The notes under the pieces are model-generated. The model ran no database searches, was not told where the DNA came from, and saw nothing but the letters and a program-made list of their open reading frames with translations. A stretch of 64,000 bases of DNA, taken from NCBI GenBank assembly GCA_028023455.1, contig JAQFVV010000020.1:5375092-5439091 (forward strand), in the 5' to 3' direction. Shown one piece after another: positions 1 through 10,854 of the stretch (the first letter of the stretch is position 1; each line of letters starts with the position of its first letter). The translations under genes and the position numbers were made by a program. The stretch is from Epiperipatus broadwayi. Its lineage: Eukaryota; Onychophora; Udeonychophora; Euonychophora; Peripatidae.

Positions 1-175
1 AAACTTTTCAAATACAAACAGCTTGTTAGTAATAACACACAATTAGGCAACACAGTTACTAATAGCTTACAAATAGACAACTAGTTGTTGGTATTTGAAA
101 AGTTTAAATAAAGTTTAAAGTTTTGTATACTTTCAACATAATGACAGATGATGGAAATCGTCCAACATATTATTA
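1..175. repeat. Fold-back repeat relic, possibly cut by the window edge
   Basis: The first 15 bases (AAACTTTTCAAATAC) reappear inverted at about 91-105. Between them are short copies of a GTTAGTAATA-type motif. The block at 148-166 (GATGATGGAAATCGTCCAA) recurs, with one change, in the palindromic element at 12.16-12.82 kb, so the two belong to one repeat family. The left boundary is not visible because the element may run off the window. Confidence 0.5.
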
Positions 176-1230
176 CATTAAATAATTAATATGTTATTAT
201 ACATTCTATAGGCAAAAATGAAAAAGGTGATATTATTAAAATAGATTGGTGTGTAGATTGAATTTAAATTAAAATAAATAACTATAATATTTTTTATATT
301 AGATGTGTGTGTGCGCGCGCGCGCATGAGCGTTGCTCTCTTCATGTCCATTTACATGATTTTGTTAATTAAATCAGAAACAGATATAATAATCTATTTGT
401 TTATCAGAGAATATTTATGTTAGATCATTCACTTTTATTATTATAATTACTAATCAATTAATACAATTATTAATTATGATTTCAAAACATTATAGTAAAT
501 TTATTTAAATATAATATTGGATTCACAAATTCTTCAGAGTCTTTTGCTATTCAGGTAGCTAGCAGCAATCAATCATGGAATTGGATGAAATGTGTATCTT
601 ATAAATTCTTTTTAGAATTCCACAAATGGTAGGTACCCAAAGATAAGAATCTTATTATTAAATAATGACTCTGTAAATTTGAAAAACATTTAATGACTAT
701 TTTATTTAAGGCCAATACACATTCATGGTCCCATGTAAGTGAACTATTTATCTTATTGGCTTCTTCATATTTATATAGTATTTAATGTATGCGTAGCTAT
801 AAAGCACTTATCTATCTATATGTATTTAGTAATTTGTCTTTGCATTCATATACAAATAATTATTGCTCACATTTCATTTGTCTCATTATTTATATTTGTT
901 TAATGAGGATGATTATTAACAAATATTCTTTACATTCAGTTACAAATGTCTGCCTAAACTGCAATATGCTGAGTATATGCTGCTTCTGATGAGCACTAGC
1001 ATATGATACTTTATTTAGCATTAATATTTAAAGTGTAAGAAGAGTAAAATGTTATTATTATATATAAAAAAGCAAAAATAAAAAAAGGAAAGAGGAAGAG
1101 AAAGTATTGAAGATTATATTAAATATAAGGAATAATATGTGGGTAAATAGTGAAGAAAGATTTGGACATTATGAAAGATACGATCAAATTGAAAATGTGG
1201 GTGTGTTGATATAATGTTTAAATTTTGTAG
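176..1230. other. AT-rich DNA without a supported gene
   Basis: I see no coding, RNA or repeat structure here apart from a short alternating GT/GC purine-pyrimidine tract at 304-324. That tract is the only clearly G+C-rich patch in the block. The 66-codon open frame at 789-989 shows no recognisable protein. Confidence 0.6.
304..324. repeat. (GT)n/(GC)n dinucleotide tract
   Basis: A run of GT repeats passes directly into GC repeats. Such alternating purine-pyrimidine DNA can adopt Z-form and is prone to length change. It stands out against the surrounding AT-rich sequence. Confidence 0.8.
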
Positions 1231-1232
1231 AT

Positions 1233-1266
1233 CTGATGAAGATTGCTAGGAACAATCGAAACTGTA
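1233..1266 (+). ncRNA. Hammerhead ribozyme motif, family D
   Basis: All hammerhead core blocks are present in order: CTGATGA (1233-1239), a stem II of GATTG/CAATC closed by a 7-base loop (1241-1257), GAAA (1258-1261) and a minimal stem III of AC/GT with one loop base. The predicted cleavage site is after GTA (1266). The first residue of the loop-side block (A1240) is unpaired, a feature shared with other family D motifs here. Flanking bases TTTAAATTT (about 1217-1226) and AAATTTAAA (about 1274-1282) could form the outer part of stem I, although the inner part is weak. Such a short stem III is known to need dimerisation or special tertiary contacts for activity. Confidence 0.55.
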
Positions 1267-1269
1267 AAC

Positions 1270-2484
1270 AATAAATTTAAATATATTTTGCTGCTAGTCT
1301 TATAGCTAAAGATGCCGCTCTATGGCGCCATTTTGGTGCTAAAACACATAAAAATGCCATTTCCACGGCCGACATATTCGAACCCGCGTTTCCTATAATA
1401 CAACTATTTTTGTTGTGCTACAGATTGCAGGCTGCTATGTCATGTCGCAGTACAGCATGTATGTCGCATCACAGCAAATACATTTACCGAATTCGCACAG
1501 TTTATAAAATGGTTACGGCTTGGTGAGAGAGTGTGTTTTTTTGAATTGGATGGAAATGTTGTTTTCATTGGATTTTTTTTTATTTTAAAGTATTGAAATG
1601 TTCAGATTTTGTAAAGTAATAATTATCAGACTTTTTACACCATACAGTATTGAAGTTTTAATTGGGAAAATGTTGACAAGATATCTGTGTAAAGTGAGTT
1701 GGAATTAGGTAACGCATCAAGTAACGTACTGTTCGTAACATTCCACGAGACAAACAAGATTCTACCGTGTGTATATTTTTGAAGTAAAAAAGAGTGGTAA
1801 CACAAAAATATCCAGTAAGAAAAGTACAATTTTGCACTGTTTTTTTATAAATTTCATAAAAAGCATATATTATAAACATGATTAATAAGTAAAGAAGACA
1901 TTTTTGTTGTTGTTTAAAAAAGTTTTAGTTTCTTTCTTTTCTCCAGAGTTATACTTTGTTGAATATAGTTTACATTTATTGTTATCATTTATTTTATAGA
2001 TGTTACTAAAGAAAAATATTTACAAAAATACGATTTGATATTTTTTATTTTAGCATTACAAACAACAGAACAGTAAACCTAATCCTAAAACTAACCCTAA
2101 ACCTAACCGTAACAACTTTTACTTTTTGTTGTCATTCTATATGAAGTAAAAATAGTGGTAAAGCCGTAACCCCAGTAAAAAAATCTCCGATAGAAAATTG
2201 ATTTTTCTAATAAAGCAAAATAAAAAACACGAATCAAATTGTAATTTGTTTATTTTATTTTACATGTATTATTATCATTTAATTTGTATATGTTAATAAA
2301 AAATAATATTTAAAAAAGACGATTTTGTTTTGTTTTTATTTTCACATTACAAAAAACACATCAAAATGATTAAAATCAATGGCCCATGAATGTTCATATT
2401 TGATAATTTTAGTGTGAAAACGACGCCATCAAACGGCGTCTTTATCTATAAGACAAGCACCCAATAAATAAATATATTTTGCTG
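1270..2484. mobile_element. Non-autonomous DNA transposon with inverted ends
   Basis: Imperfect terminal inverted repeats lie at about 1294-1350 and 2405-2462. They share GTCTTATAG, AAAG.TGCCG and a TGGCG-rich block, and end in GTGCTAAAAC-like sequence. The element is flanked by a direct repeat of 22-24 bp, AATAAAT..ATATTTTGCTG, at 1270-1293 and 2463-2484. This is long for a DNA-transposon target duplication and might instead be part of a repeat into which it jumped. The interior holds two diverged copies of an approximately 350 bp segment (about 1780-2060 and 2145-2350), both with GAAGTAAAAA..AGTGGTAA. No transposase is visible. The superfamily is not assigned. Confidence 0.5.
2072..2113. 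repeat. Degenerate CCTAA-like interstitial repeats
   Basis: About six imperfect CCTAA/CCCTAA-like units occur in succession. They resemble the C-rich strand of TTAGGG-type telomeric repeats, but are too short and degenerate to be a telomere. They lie inside the transposon-like element. Confidence 0.35.
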
Positions 2485-3250
2485 TAAAGTATAAGAAGTT
2501 ATAATATTTACTTTACTGACCATTTGCCATTCGATGTTTGCTTTAGTACATTTTTCATTCTACTACAATTTATATACCACAAGTATATACAGAGACATAT
2601 ATATTATAATAATATTCAATATTTAAAAAAATAAAATAAATTTTAAGTTTTACAATAAATTAATTAAGGTAAGTCAGTATAAAAATTATAGGGGAATAGA
2701 AATGTAACCTTTATATACAATATAAAACAAAACTTTTTATTTAAGTGACTTTTAAAATAAGCACTAGATTAACAATATAAATTTGAAAATATAAAAATTG
2801 GGTAAATTTAAAATCATTAGTTTGTTAACGCCTTGCATGGTTGGCACGGTTGACCAACTTGGAAATGGGAAATCCCAGAATCAGTTCTGGTGTTAAAACT
2901 TCTTATGAACTAAAACTATTAGCATTTTATTTTTGATTTATTTAAAAAAAGTAAAATACAATGAAATTGTAATACAAGTTGTATTAAAATATGCTGCTTC
3001 AATTATATGGTACACAAAAAAAATTGGAAACAAACAGAAATAAAAACAATAAAATTCACAAATTTATTAACTTTTACAAGTCAGAGTATTGTGGCAGCCA
3101 TTTTATTTAAACTTGGAGCATTCTCACTAAATGTAATATTCACAAATTCATTTAGTCATATGTTCTTCATGATTTAGATATAATTTAGTATGATAATTGT
3201 AAGCATACATATTTTTTCTTTGCTTTCCCCCCAAAAAGTTATATATATAT
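2485..3250. other. AT-rich DNA without a supported gene
   Basis: I see nothing here beyond AT-rich sequence and an (AT)n run at about 3241-3255 that borders the next insertion. Confidence 0.6.
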
Positions 3251-3322
3251 ATATAGTGGTATGTTATATATAGAGCTTACAAAATAAGCTCTTAACAAGC
3301 TTTGAGAATATCCTCAACCCCA

Positions 3323-3350
3323 GACCAGTTTCTGCTTCTGGCATCGTCAG
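3323..3350 (-). ncRNA. Hammerhead ribozyme motif, family B
   Basis: Read on the minus strand, the core is CTGACGA, stem II TGC/GCA with loop CAGAA, GAAA, and a loop-less stem III ACT/GGT ending in the cleavage triplet GTC. Stem I can form from AATATCCT, an internal loop, then the GCTCA side pairing with TGGGG and AGGATATT. It has one G·G mismatch near the loop. The catalytic residues C3, G5, G8, G12 and the A13-A14 pair are all present. Confidence 0.7.
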
Positions 3351-3543
3351 TGAGCTGCCAGGATATTCAGCATTAGATTAAAAATATTGTCAGACATCCA
3401 TATGTCTTTTAATCCAGCTACCTTATTGGAAGACATATGAATGTCTGACAATTTCAGATTTTCTACTCAATAGTTATACATTAGATAAAGTGCTGGGCTT
3501 GCCCTAGTATTTTTAATCTAATGCAGAATATGCTGGCACCTCA

Positions 3544-3571
3544 CTGATAATGCCAGAAGCAGAAAATGGTC
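3544..3571 (+). ncRNA. Degenerate hammerhead motif, family B
   Basis: The layout matches the family B ribozyme, but the core reads CTGATAA instead of CTGANGA (G8 to A) and GAAAA instead of GAAAC. G8 is a catalytic residue, so this copy is predicted to be inactive. It pairs as an inverted partner with the intact motif at 3323-3350. Confidence 0.6.
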
Positions 3572-3918
3572 TGGGGTTGAGGATATTCTCAAAGCTTGTT
3601 AATAGCTTATTTTGCAAGCTCTATATATGACATTCATAAATACAAGCTTTATTAAATTAAGTCATATGACATATGACTTTTTTTATCATTTTATTTTTTG
3701 CTATTAAGGCTTTGGCAATTTTATATTGCTAATGCTATTAATATATGGTGTGTCTGAACTTAGTTCACTCCCATATGGCTATTTGAGTTAGATAGCTGGA
3801 TTGGAAGACATATGGATGTCTGACAATTTCAGATTTTCTATTCAATAGTTATACATTAGATAAAGTGCTGGAATTGTCCTAGTATTTTTAATCTAATGCT
3901 GAATATCGTGGCAGCTCA

Positions 3919-3946
3919 CTGACGATGCCAGAAGCAGAAACTGATC
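3919..3946 (+). ncRNA. Partly degenerate hammerhead motif, family B
   Basis: CTGACGA, stem II TGC/GCA and GAAAC are intact. Stem III has ACTGAT in place of ACTGGT, so the C-G pair next to the cleavage site is lost, although the triplet still ends in TC. Activity is doubtful. It lies 375 bp downstream of the core at 3544 in the same orientation. Confidence 0.6.
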
Positions 3947-4091
3947 TGAGGTTGAGGATATTCTCAAAGCTTGTTAAGAGCTTATTTTGCAAGCTCTATA
4001 TATAAATTTATAAATACAAGCTTTATTAAATTAGTCATGTGACATCTGACTTGATTTTTATCATATGGTGGTATATACTAACATTTATAAT

Positions 4092-4238
4092 AAAGTATTT
4101 TAAGACAGGCTTTAACCTGTATCAAATGCACCTTGAAATTTATAATAGTCAAACAATATCTTTATTTTGCTGATAGAGGGACTAATATAAATTTCAAGGC
4201 ACATTGGATACTGGTTAAAGCCTGTCTTAAAAGTATTT
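4092..4238. repeat. Small fold-back (inverted repeat)
   Basis: The left arm (about 4092-4148) contains TAAGACAGGCTTTAACC. The right arm (about 4181-4238) is its imperfect reverse complement, containing GGTTAAAGCCTGTCTTA. The loop of about 35 bases is AT-rich. It looks like a MITE-type element. No coding content is seen. Confidence 0.65.
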
Positions 4239-5012
4239 ACATATACTTTCTGTGTGCTTAATAAATAATTATAACTCTACAATAAAGTGTTTTGTAATTA
4301 TAAAATGAGCAACAAACTCCACTTAGGATTTATAAAGAACTTTCACTGGGGGATAAAATAAAATTTAATTATTTACTAATGAAACAAAAAACATTTTCTG
4401 AAATGAATTATATGTTTTAAAAAAATCATTTACATGAAAAATAATAAAAAGAGAAAAGTAAATCCATGCCACATTGCACTCCCAATTATAGTTAAATATG
4501 TAACCAAAGTAGGTGGCCTTTTTTTGATAAAAGCAGATAAAGTTTTAAGTTTATAGTTAGATGATATGAAAGACAACAATGTTCTTATTAAACATTTTTT
4601 ATTGCATCAGAAGTCTTAAGTCTCTATGATGAAGAATTTAGTTAAGGATCTAAGCTATTCAATTTAATTAGAGGTGGTTAAATTGATTCTGAAATGAATC
4701 TAATCTTTATAACAAAATAATTGGAGGGACTGCATCTGATAATAATGAGACTAGTTGCTATATTTTCATAATTAAAAATAATATTGAAGGAAAAACATGT
4801 TCTGGAAATGAACAAAACAGAAAACAGGCAAAGATTTTAAGGTGTGGAGAAATATATTAACTCTGATGCTATGGTGCGATGCTGCAAGGTGTAAAATAAA
4901 TTGAGTTATTTTGTAAATAAATAAAAAATCATGCATTCTCAAAAACTAGAATAAAAATTATATTTGTTTTGGTCATACAATAAAAAGACCCTGGTTGTAA
5001 TCATTTCACTTG

Positions 5013-5217
5013 TTGAATAGTTCCGTGATTGTTTCATGTCTGAAGTCAAAAAATACCAGAAGAAAAAGGAAATCAACTTTAAAGTCTTGCTATTATCAGA
5101 CAATGCATCTAGTCATTCTGAATCTGTTTACTATGAAAAAGTAATTTCACTTTTACCAACAAATACTATTTCATTGCTTTAACTTTTTGACCAAAGCATC
5201 ATTCAATGTGTCAAGGT
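5013..5217 (+). pseudogene. Tigger/pogo-like transposase relic
   Basis: In one frame from about 5013 the translation contains FRDCFMSEVKKY, then KVLLLSDNASSH, then LLPTNTISLL and LFDQSIIQCVK. This matches the well-known layout of the DDE domain of Tigger/jerky-type transposases of the Tc1/mariner superfamily: the LLLLDNAPSH block with the second catalytic aspartate, then LPPNTTSLLQPLDQGVI. A stop codon replaces a residue after LL. Outside this segment the reading frame is broken everywhere. Neighbouring sequence from about 4500 to 6200 probably belongs to the same decayed element, but I could not place its ends or terminal inverted repeats. It is an old, inactive copy. Confidence 0.65.
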
Positions 5218-6589
5218 AACATATATCTGCCTAGTGTTTGATAAAATTGATCAGGATTTAATATAACACTAATGCTCAATGAATGAACTGCTAAAAATTA
5301 ATCATCATTGCAGATGCAAAAGTTTATAAAACTATCAGTATTTGAATTAAAATCAAAATTATGTTTGTTGAAAGGCTGTATTGAGAGAAGTAATTAAGGT
5401 CTTTAAAGCCTTCTAGAGATTACTAGGTAAGTTTTATGTTTTTTAAAAATACTTCTAGGTAGTATCTGTTTATCATTAAAAGAAGGATGTCTATTGTATT
5501 ATTTTGGCTATATTTAACATTAGTGTTACAAAATATAGTTTTTTTTCTTAAACATGTCTAATTGTGACACATCTTTTATGTCTTGGAAATGAATGAAATT
5601 TTGTATTGTGTAAGGACTTTGTCAAGGTTCTATTATGACCATTGTTCAGCATTCAAATTATTTGTAGAAATATACATAGCGAAGTGGAAAAATCAGTAGA
5701 CATGTATTCTGTGAAAAACCATCATTCTAAATCAAGCTGTTGAAGATAATAGATGTCTTGGATAAGCTTCTGAAAAAGTCAGTAGTGACAGACATTCTTG
5801 AAGACAGAAACAAAAGTTCAGTTGTGAGAGCACACTACCAGTTAAAAGAAAATGGTTTTTAAAATGGAGTTAAAGAAAACCATGTGTTAAGTTTTAGCAA
5901 AAAGCTGAGAATGATTGATCTCATCATGTAACCTTTATTTAAAAATATCTAAGAGAATACCTCTGAAGCAATCTGCAACAAGCCTTGTTATTATTCAAAA
6001 GCATGAACATCTCTTTCTGTGTTAGTCTGACTTGAAAAATTATAAATATGAAGAAATTCTGCATCTGTTAAGCCTAAAAATAGGAAGAAATTTGTCTGTC
6101 AGCATTAACCTAGAAATGTGTTAATGGAGAATTTCTATAAACCTACAAGAAGGAAAAAAGTTGAATCCAACAATGGAGGCAGCAGGAAAGAAACTGAAAA
6201 TTATAACTATAAAAAAAAACCAAAGTTTTTTTTAGAAATAATAAAGTAGTGATAATAAATAATTTTATTAGTTTCATTTTAACATGTTTTTTTCATTTGA
6301 TTTTCCCTACAAAACTATAAAAAGAGTTTTAGCTAATTTAAAAATTTCTTATCCCTGATTGTGAAAGTTTTTTTCCAACTTAATGAAAGTAAAAGTTAAC
6401 TAACTAAATAAAAATCAACTGGATAATCACATTTTATATGAAATTATACTTTTTGATAAAAATTAAAATCTGTATTATATTATCATGTCATTTTTTATAT
6501 TTTTTAATTATTAATCAGTTAGTTTATTAAATAATAGTTTATGGAAGTAATATAATTTTCTACTTTTCCTATGTATTGATTTCTATTAT

Positions 6590-6840
6590 AACATACCATA
6601 CTATTTACCCCTTTTTAAACACTTTATCAATACTTTTATTTATATCAAACTAACAGTTTTGACTGTCCTGCAGTCATCATCAGAGCTCTTGTTAATTCTA
6701 TTTATTTATTTTTTGGGGGTTTGGGAAATAGAATTAACAAGAGCTCTGATGATGATTGCAGGACAGTCAAAACTGTTAGTTTGATACAAATAAAAGTATC
6801 GATAAAGTGTTTAAAAAGGTGTAAATGGTATGATATGAAA
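6590..6840. repeat. Fold-back element with hammerhead-like core, family D
   Basis: Two arms (about 6590-6716 and 6724-6840) are near-perfect reverse complements around a short T/G-rich loop. Both carry a hammerhead-like core, at about 6652-6683 on the minus strand and 6746-6775 on the plus strand. It reads CTGATGA, then GATTG/CAGTC with loop CAGGA, then AAAAC where a ribozyme needs GAAAC. The change at G12, a catalytic base, is present in both arms. Both motifs are therefore predicted inactive, and the change predates or was copied with the inversion. Confidence 0.65.
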
Positions 6841-7989
6841 TAATTGTTTAAAAACAGTTTTGTGGTTTACTATCTGTTCAATGAATGGATGTGTGTGTGA
6901 TTTAATTTCATAATAGCAGTGTTTTAGAGATTTTTAAATTATTCCAGTAAGAGTATTTATTTAATTATAGTAAAGTAATCCTATAAATTTTTACTTTCCC
7001 TTGTTCACAGTTACAGTCTCTAGAGTCTTAGGGTCTTGAGCTAGCTCAAAAATGCAATAATGGTTAGTTATATGGAAGTAGAAGTTTATGTTTGTGTTTA
7101 GATATTCAAATGATAACTCTGGATGTTGCAAAAGTATCACCTTTATCATTCATTCAATGTAGTTCATATTTTATTGTGAGAGAAAATTTAGTTTATAGTT
7201 GACCTGCACACTAATGGTATCATATATCCAGAGTATTGATGATAATCATCATACATCATTATCGCAGCACTATTTTTGTTATGAGTGGTAGATTAGCACT
7301 TAAGTATGCGCATCCAAATTGCTTGTGCATAATGTCATAGGTTTTATAGTAACAAGATAATTAGCCTGTTTATAATGTGTACACCTTTTAAATCCAATCA
7401 CAAGGCATAACAGTTGATTTGCTATTTAGGTTAGGTATAATAGATAACTTGAAATTTATAACTTATTATTAGTATAACTACTACATTGTTAGTTCATGCT
7501 GAATCACCTGCTCATTCTTTTATATTTACTCAATGTTCATTGTAATCATATTCATATCGGCTTTTTCAAACCAAATTGTGCAAACGCTTTTTGCGAGTGT
7601 TAAATAATAAATGAATACCCTCTGACCCATACAAGATATAGAATTTATGCAGCAATAAAAGGAATCCTCTTATTACTACGACTGTGATGTATACAGACGC
7701 TATAAAAAATAAATGCTGATTTATCAATGTTCATTGATGATTGTGATCATTGTATGGGAATGATTTTTACCACCCCATACCATTACATTATAAATAAGAT
7801 GAATTAGAAAAGCAAAATGTTGTCTTTTTATAGTTTATGTAGTTAATTGGTTTCTAAGGATAATAGGAATTAACTTCTATTTCTTTTACTTTAAGTCCTA
7901 AACAAGGCTCACCTCAGGATAGATCAACCCTACTTCCAATTATTATTTGCTTGCTTTTCTCCCTTCTTTTTCTTTTCAATGACAAAAAG
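6841..7989. other. AT-rich DNA without a supported gene
   Basis: No coding frame, repeat or RNA structure that I can support. The sequence is slightly less AT-biased than its neighbours. Confidence 0.6.
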
Positions 7990-8092
7990 ATTTTTTTTTC
8001 CATATGTCAAAATACGTTGGCCGGAAATCGAACCCCGATCCAGCTATTTGGAAGGCAGCTCTATTAACCGCTAGGCCACCAATGCTTTGTAT
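7990..8092 (-). repeat. tRNA-derived SINE
   Basis: On the minus strand the copy starts GCATTGGTGGCCTAGCGG, an A-box-like RNA polymerase III promoter (8065-8077 region). It has a B box GGGTTCGATTTCC (about 8022-8034) and ends GACATATGG followed by an A-rich tail (the T run at 7990-7999 on the plus strand). The copies at 9.0, 15.6, 30.9, 41.0 and 56.2 kb have the same order. It is a retrotransposed tRNA relative, not a working tRNA gene, because the anticodon arm and acceptor stem do not fold. The plus-strand frame at 8004-8198 is a shadow of it. Confidence 0.75.
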
Positions 8093-8983
8093 TTTTCAGA
8101 AAGCTAAGTGTACACTTTCAAGTGTCTCTGCGAAAGATGAACTAAATACAATTCAGCATTTATACATAGATGTTAGGGTATGTTTAGGACTTGAATAAAT
8201 TATCCGTTACTTACATTTCCTTACAGGGACATTTCTTGAGAGATATTTCAAATCAACTGCTCACTCTTTGTTAATAGTGTAAATAAGTTTTGTATATATA
8301 TAAATCGTGCAACCGCATAAGTTCTCAAAGTGCTAAGCCATATTTAATTTATAGAAATAACAAGCTTCTCAATAGTTGCATTTTATAATAAAAAAATGTT
8401 TGTATCATTTCAAAAAAATAAATAAATTACACAACTTACTTTCTTCCTGAAAAATATATTTTCAATATTATTTCCTAATTATAGTTTGTAATTAGTTTAG
8501 ACATATTCATAATTTAACATCTGTTTATTTATTGTTTACATTTGGCGTCCACTTTTAGTCTCAATGAAAATTAAGATTTTTCTTGTAGCGATGAAACATT
8601 TTATTTTTAGAAAGCTGTACTCGCTTCTTCAGAAAACTGATTGTAACTAATTGTTTTCTCCTTCAGTACTTCAATAATCTTTATTTCTAGGATTTATTTG
8701 ATCACAATTTCTCCTTCAAACAGTTTCATTCTAATCTAATGAAAGCTTATTGTTCCACTATAATGAAAAACCAGACATATGTTTGTTTATTTTAAATTAT
8801 CTAAGATTTACTGACAAATATTTTTATTAACAAAGTTACATATATAAACTACGTCTTTATTCATAATACTTGTTACGCATTTAGATAATCCAAACTACGT
8901 TTATAATATTTTGTTGTAGTTCATATTTAAAATAAACACTATGAAGTAATTAAGCATATGTAACAGGAAGCAAATTCTTCAAT
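8093..8983. other. AT-rich DNA without a supported gene
   Basis: Nothing I can support. A TCTTCAG with a nearby GTTAC..GTTTTC at about 8630-8670 does not form a complete hammerhead. Confidence 0.55.
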
Positions 8984-8997
8984 AAAGTGAAAGGTTT

Positions 8998-9103
8998 TGT
9001 CTTGCATTGGTGGTCGAGAGGTCAGTGCGACTGCCTTGCACTTGTAGGCAGTTGCCCGGGTTGCGGGTTCGCGTCCCGGCCGATGCTACGACATTTTAAA
9101 AAA
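8998..9103 (+). repeat. tRNA-derived SINE with target-site duplication
   Basis: A box TGGTCGAGAGG (9011-9021) and B box GGGTTCGCGTCCCGG (9065-9079) are well preserved. The 3' end is CGATGCTACGACATTTT plus an A run. A perfect 14 bp direct repeat AAAGTGAAAGGTTT lies immediately on both sides (8984-8997 and 9104-9117). That is the signature of LINE-type retrotransposition. This is one of the best-preserved copies of the family in the window, with the 41.0 kb copy. Confidence 0.85.
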
Positions 9104-9659
9104 AAAGTGAAAGGTTTCTCCCTTTTTTTGAAATAGTAGATATTAATGATATTTTATAATAATTATATTCGTTCAAGCTTTGAATCCCAATTTTTCATTG
9201 AAGAAAGCAAAAGCCAGAAGTCAGTTTGGAGTTTTAGATTATTCAGGTTTACAGTAGATGATATTAAAATAGAATGCTGCCTGTTTATATTGAACAAATG
9301 AAAAACATAAAGATATGCAAACTTTCGTGTTAATATGTTATTAAAAAATTTCAGTATTATGAAATTAACACAATAACATCAAAATCTATATCCTCTCTGC
9401 TTTTAAAATTACAAAGAACGTGAAGATATTTCTATTAAAATCCAAATGAATCAAATGCACTTAATAAGTTGATGACCGTGCATATAGCTTGGATGAACAT
9501 AACAGCAGTATAGATAGAACATATAAATACATAATTTTAATAATAAAAAATCTAAACCGGACTTTGATGACTATTATTGTTTATTGATCATCACTAAAAA
9601 TATAACACCCACATGTATATATAGTATCAATATCAATTTAAATCACTTTCTTTATTACT

Positions 9660-9860
9660 TTTACAATACATTATGCATTTTTTAAAAATCAATAACGGTT
9701 TCAATTGCCTCAGAAATCTTCAGATCTTTTATTCCAAAATTAATATAACAGTTGAGTTAATTTAGGAGTAAGAGATCTGAAGAAGATTGCTGGAGCAATA
9801 GAAACTGTTATTGATCAAATAAATGTAATATATATATATATAAGCTTATAGCTATTCCAG
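9660..9860. repeat. Inverted pair of family D hammerhead motifs
   Basis: A degenerate minus-strand core (about 9694-9723) and a better plus-strand core (9777-9809) face each other across about 50 bases. Both are flanked by sequences resembling ATTGAT.AA and AT-rich tails. The arrangement repeats the inverted layout seen at 6.7, 20.8 and 57.1 kb. Confidence 0.5.
9777..9809 (+). ncRNA. Hammerhead ribozyme motif, family D
   Basis: The core is CTGAAGA (9777-9783), stem II ATTGC/GCAAT with loop TGGA, GAAA (9801-9804), stem III AC/GT with a one-base loop, and a GTT cleavage triplet. GTT is a permitted but slower site than GTC. Stem I has only two or three clear pairs next to the core, so activity is uncertain. 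Confidence 0.45.
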
Positions 9861-10740
9861 ATTATCTTTACAGCTTATATAATAATAATAAGGCAAAGTC
9901 AACTTATTAAAAAATTCTAAGCTCACAGTATATCTTCATATATGGAGTTCTCTGTGATCCAACTTTCGCCTGTTGCATAGTTTCAATCAACTGCTTTCTT
10001 ATCATTCAATTCCTCTTCCAACTGCTTCATCTATTGTTTAATTTCAGTCAGACTACAATTACTCTATTCTTATGTAAAACTTAATTTGCTATTATTGTTG
10101 TTTATTCAGCTTACTAAAAGGATTATCTTGCTATAAGTTTGTTATATTTTTAATCTAGTTAAATGGATTACTGTGTTTTTTTAATTCATTAGTTCCAGAT
10201 TTAATAATTTTGCTACATTATTTAATATTTTTCTACAAATCTAATTTCTGTATTTAGTGATTTAAATATATGTGCAGTATAAGCTCAAAATCTAACATGC
10301 TGACATTTCAGCTGGGTTTCACAAATCATTGACTAGGTAATGAATGTTATGAAAATCATTGTAGAGGTGCTGTAAGCAATGATGTATAACAAGTTTAAAG
10401 ATTCAGCCAATAGAAAAATAGAAAATTTTTACATCCTAACACTAATGTGATAATAGATCATACCCAGATGAGTTCCACTAACTTTTCATATGAAATTTCA
10501 TAATTCCATGGATCTCTTGTAGTTGCTTTTATATAAGAAATATAGACTCTAATAAGTACAGTTTTTTCTTCTCTTTTTTATAGATTGTTTAGAGTCTAAA
10601 TTAAAGCTTTATTTATAATTCCATTATTGTAACCATTAGTTAATAAGATATTAATATAATTTACTTTTTCCAGATGTGATTTAACTTAAAAAGTAACTGC
10701 TGTAGTAAAAGAGAGTTTTGTCTACAAATGATTTGAATAG
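9861..10740. other. AT-rich DNA without a supported gene
   Basis: No supported gene, RNA or repeat. Confidence 0.55.
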
Positions 10741-10854
10741 AATGATAATGGGATGAATACTGCAAGTATCTCCATCTGTTTTAGCTACATAATTTTTCCC
10801 CCCACCAATATGTCATGTACTTCCTATCCTGTGATAACCATTTCAATATCCTCA

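Larger units (their letters stand above)
3263..4062 (+). mobile_element. Hammerhead-bearing retroelement, family B (inverted head plus tandem copies)
   Basis: This insertion is bounded by a 12 bp direct repeat with one mismatch: ATATAGTGGTAT (3251-3262) and ATATGGTGGTAT (4063-4074). It starts with a minus-oriented partial copy (about 3265-3420) that folds back on a plus copy (about 3430-3640). A second plus copy follows head-to-tail up to 4062. The two plus ribozyme cores are 375 bp apart, which gives the unit length. Each unit reads in order: a CATATG..GTCTGA block, ACATTAGATAAAGTGCTGG, the ribozyme, then AGCTTGTTAAGAGCTTATTTTGC and a CATATGACAT-like tail. No protein is encoded. A tandem and inverted layout with a long target duplication is typical of Penelope-like elements and animal retrozymes, so I infer mobilisation in trans by such a reverse transcriptase. 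Confidence 0.7.

Noticed and set aside
2072-2113. Telomere or subtelomere
   Set aside because: The CCTAA-like units are few, irregular and embedded in a transposon-like element.
8018-8092. tRNA gene on the minus strand
   Set aside because: A and B boxes are present, but no acceptor stem or anticodon arm folds properly. The A-rich tail and sister copies show a SINE. The same applies to the copies at 9.0, 15.6, 30.9, 41.0 and 56.2 kb.
8580-8670. Hammerhead on the minus strand around TCTTCAG
   Set aside because: CTGAAGA is present, but GAAAC does not follow at a stem II distance and no stem I forms.
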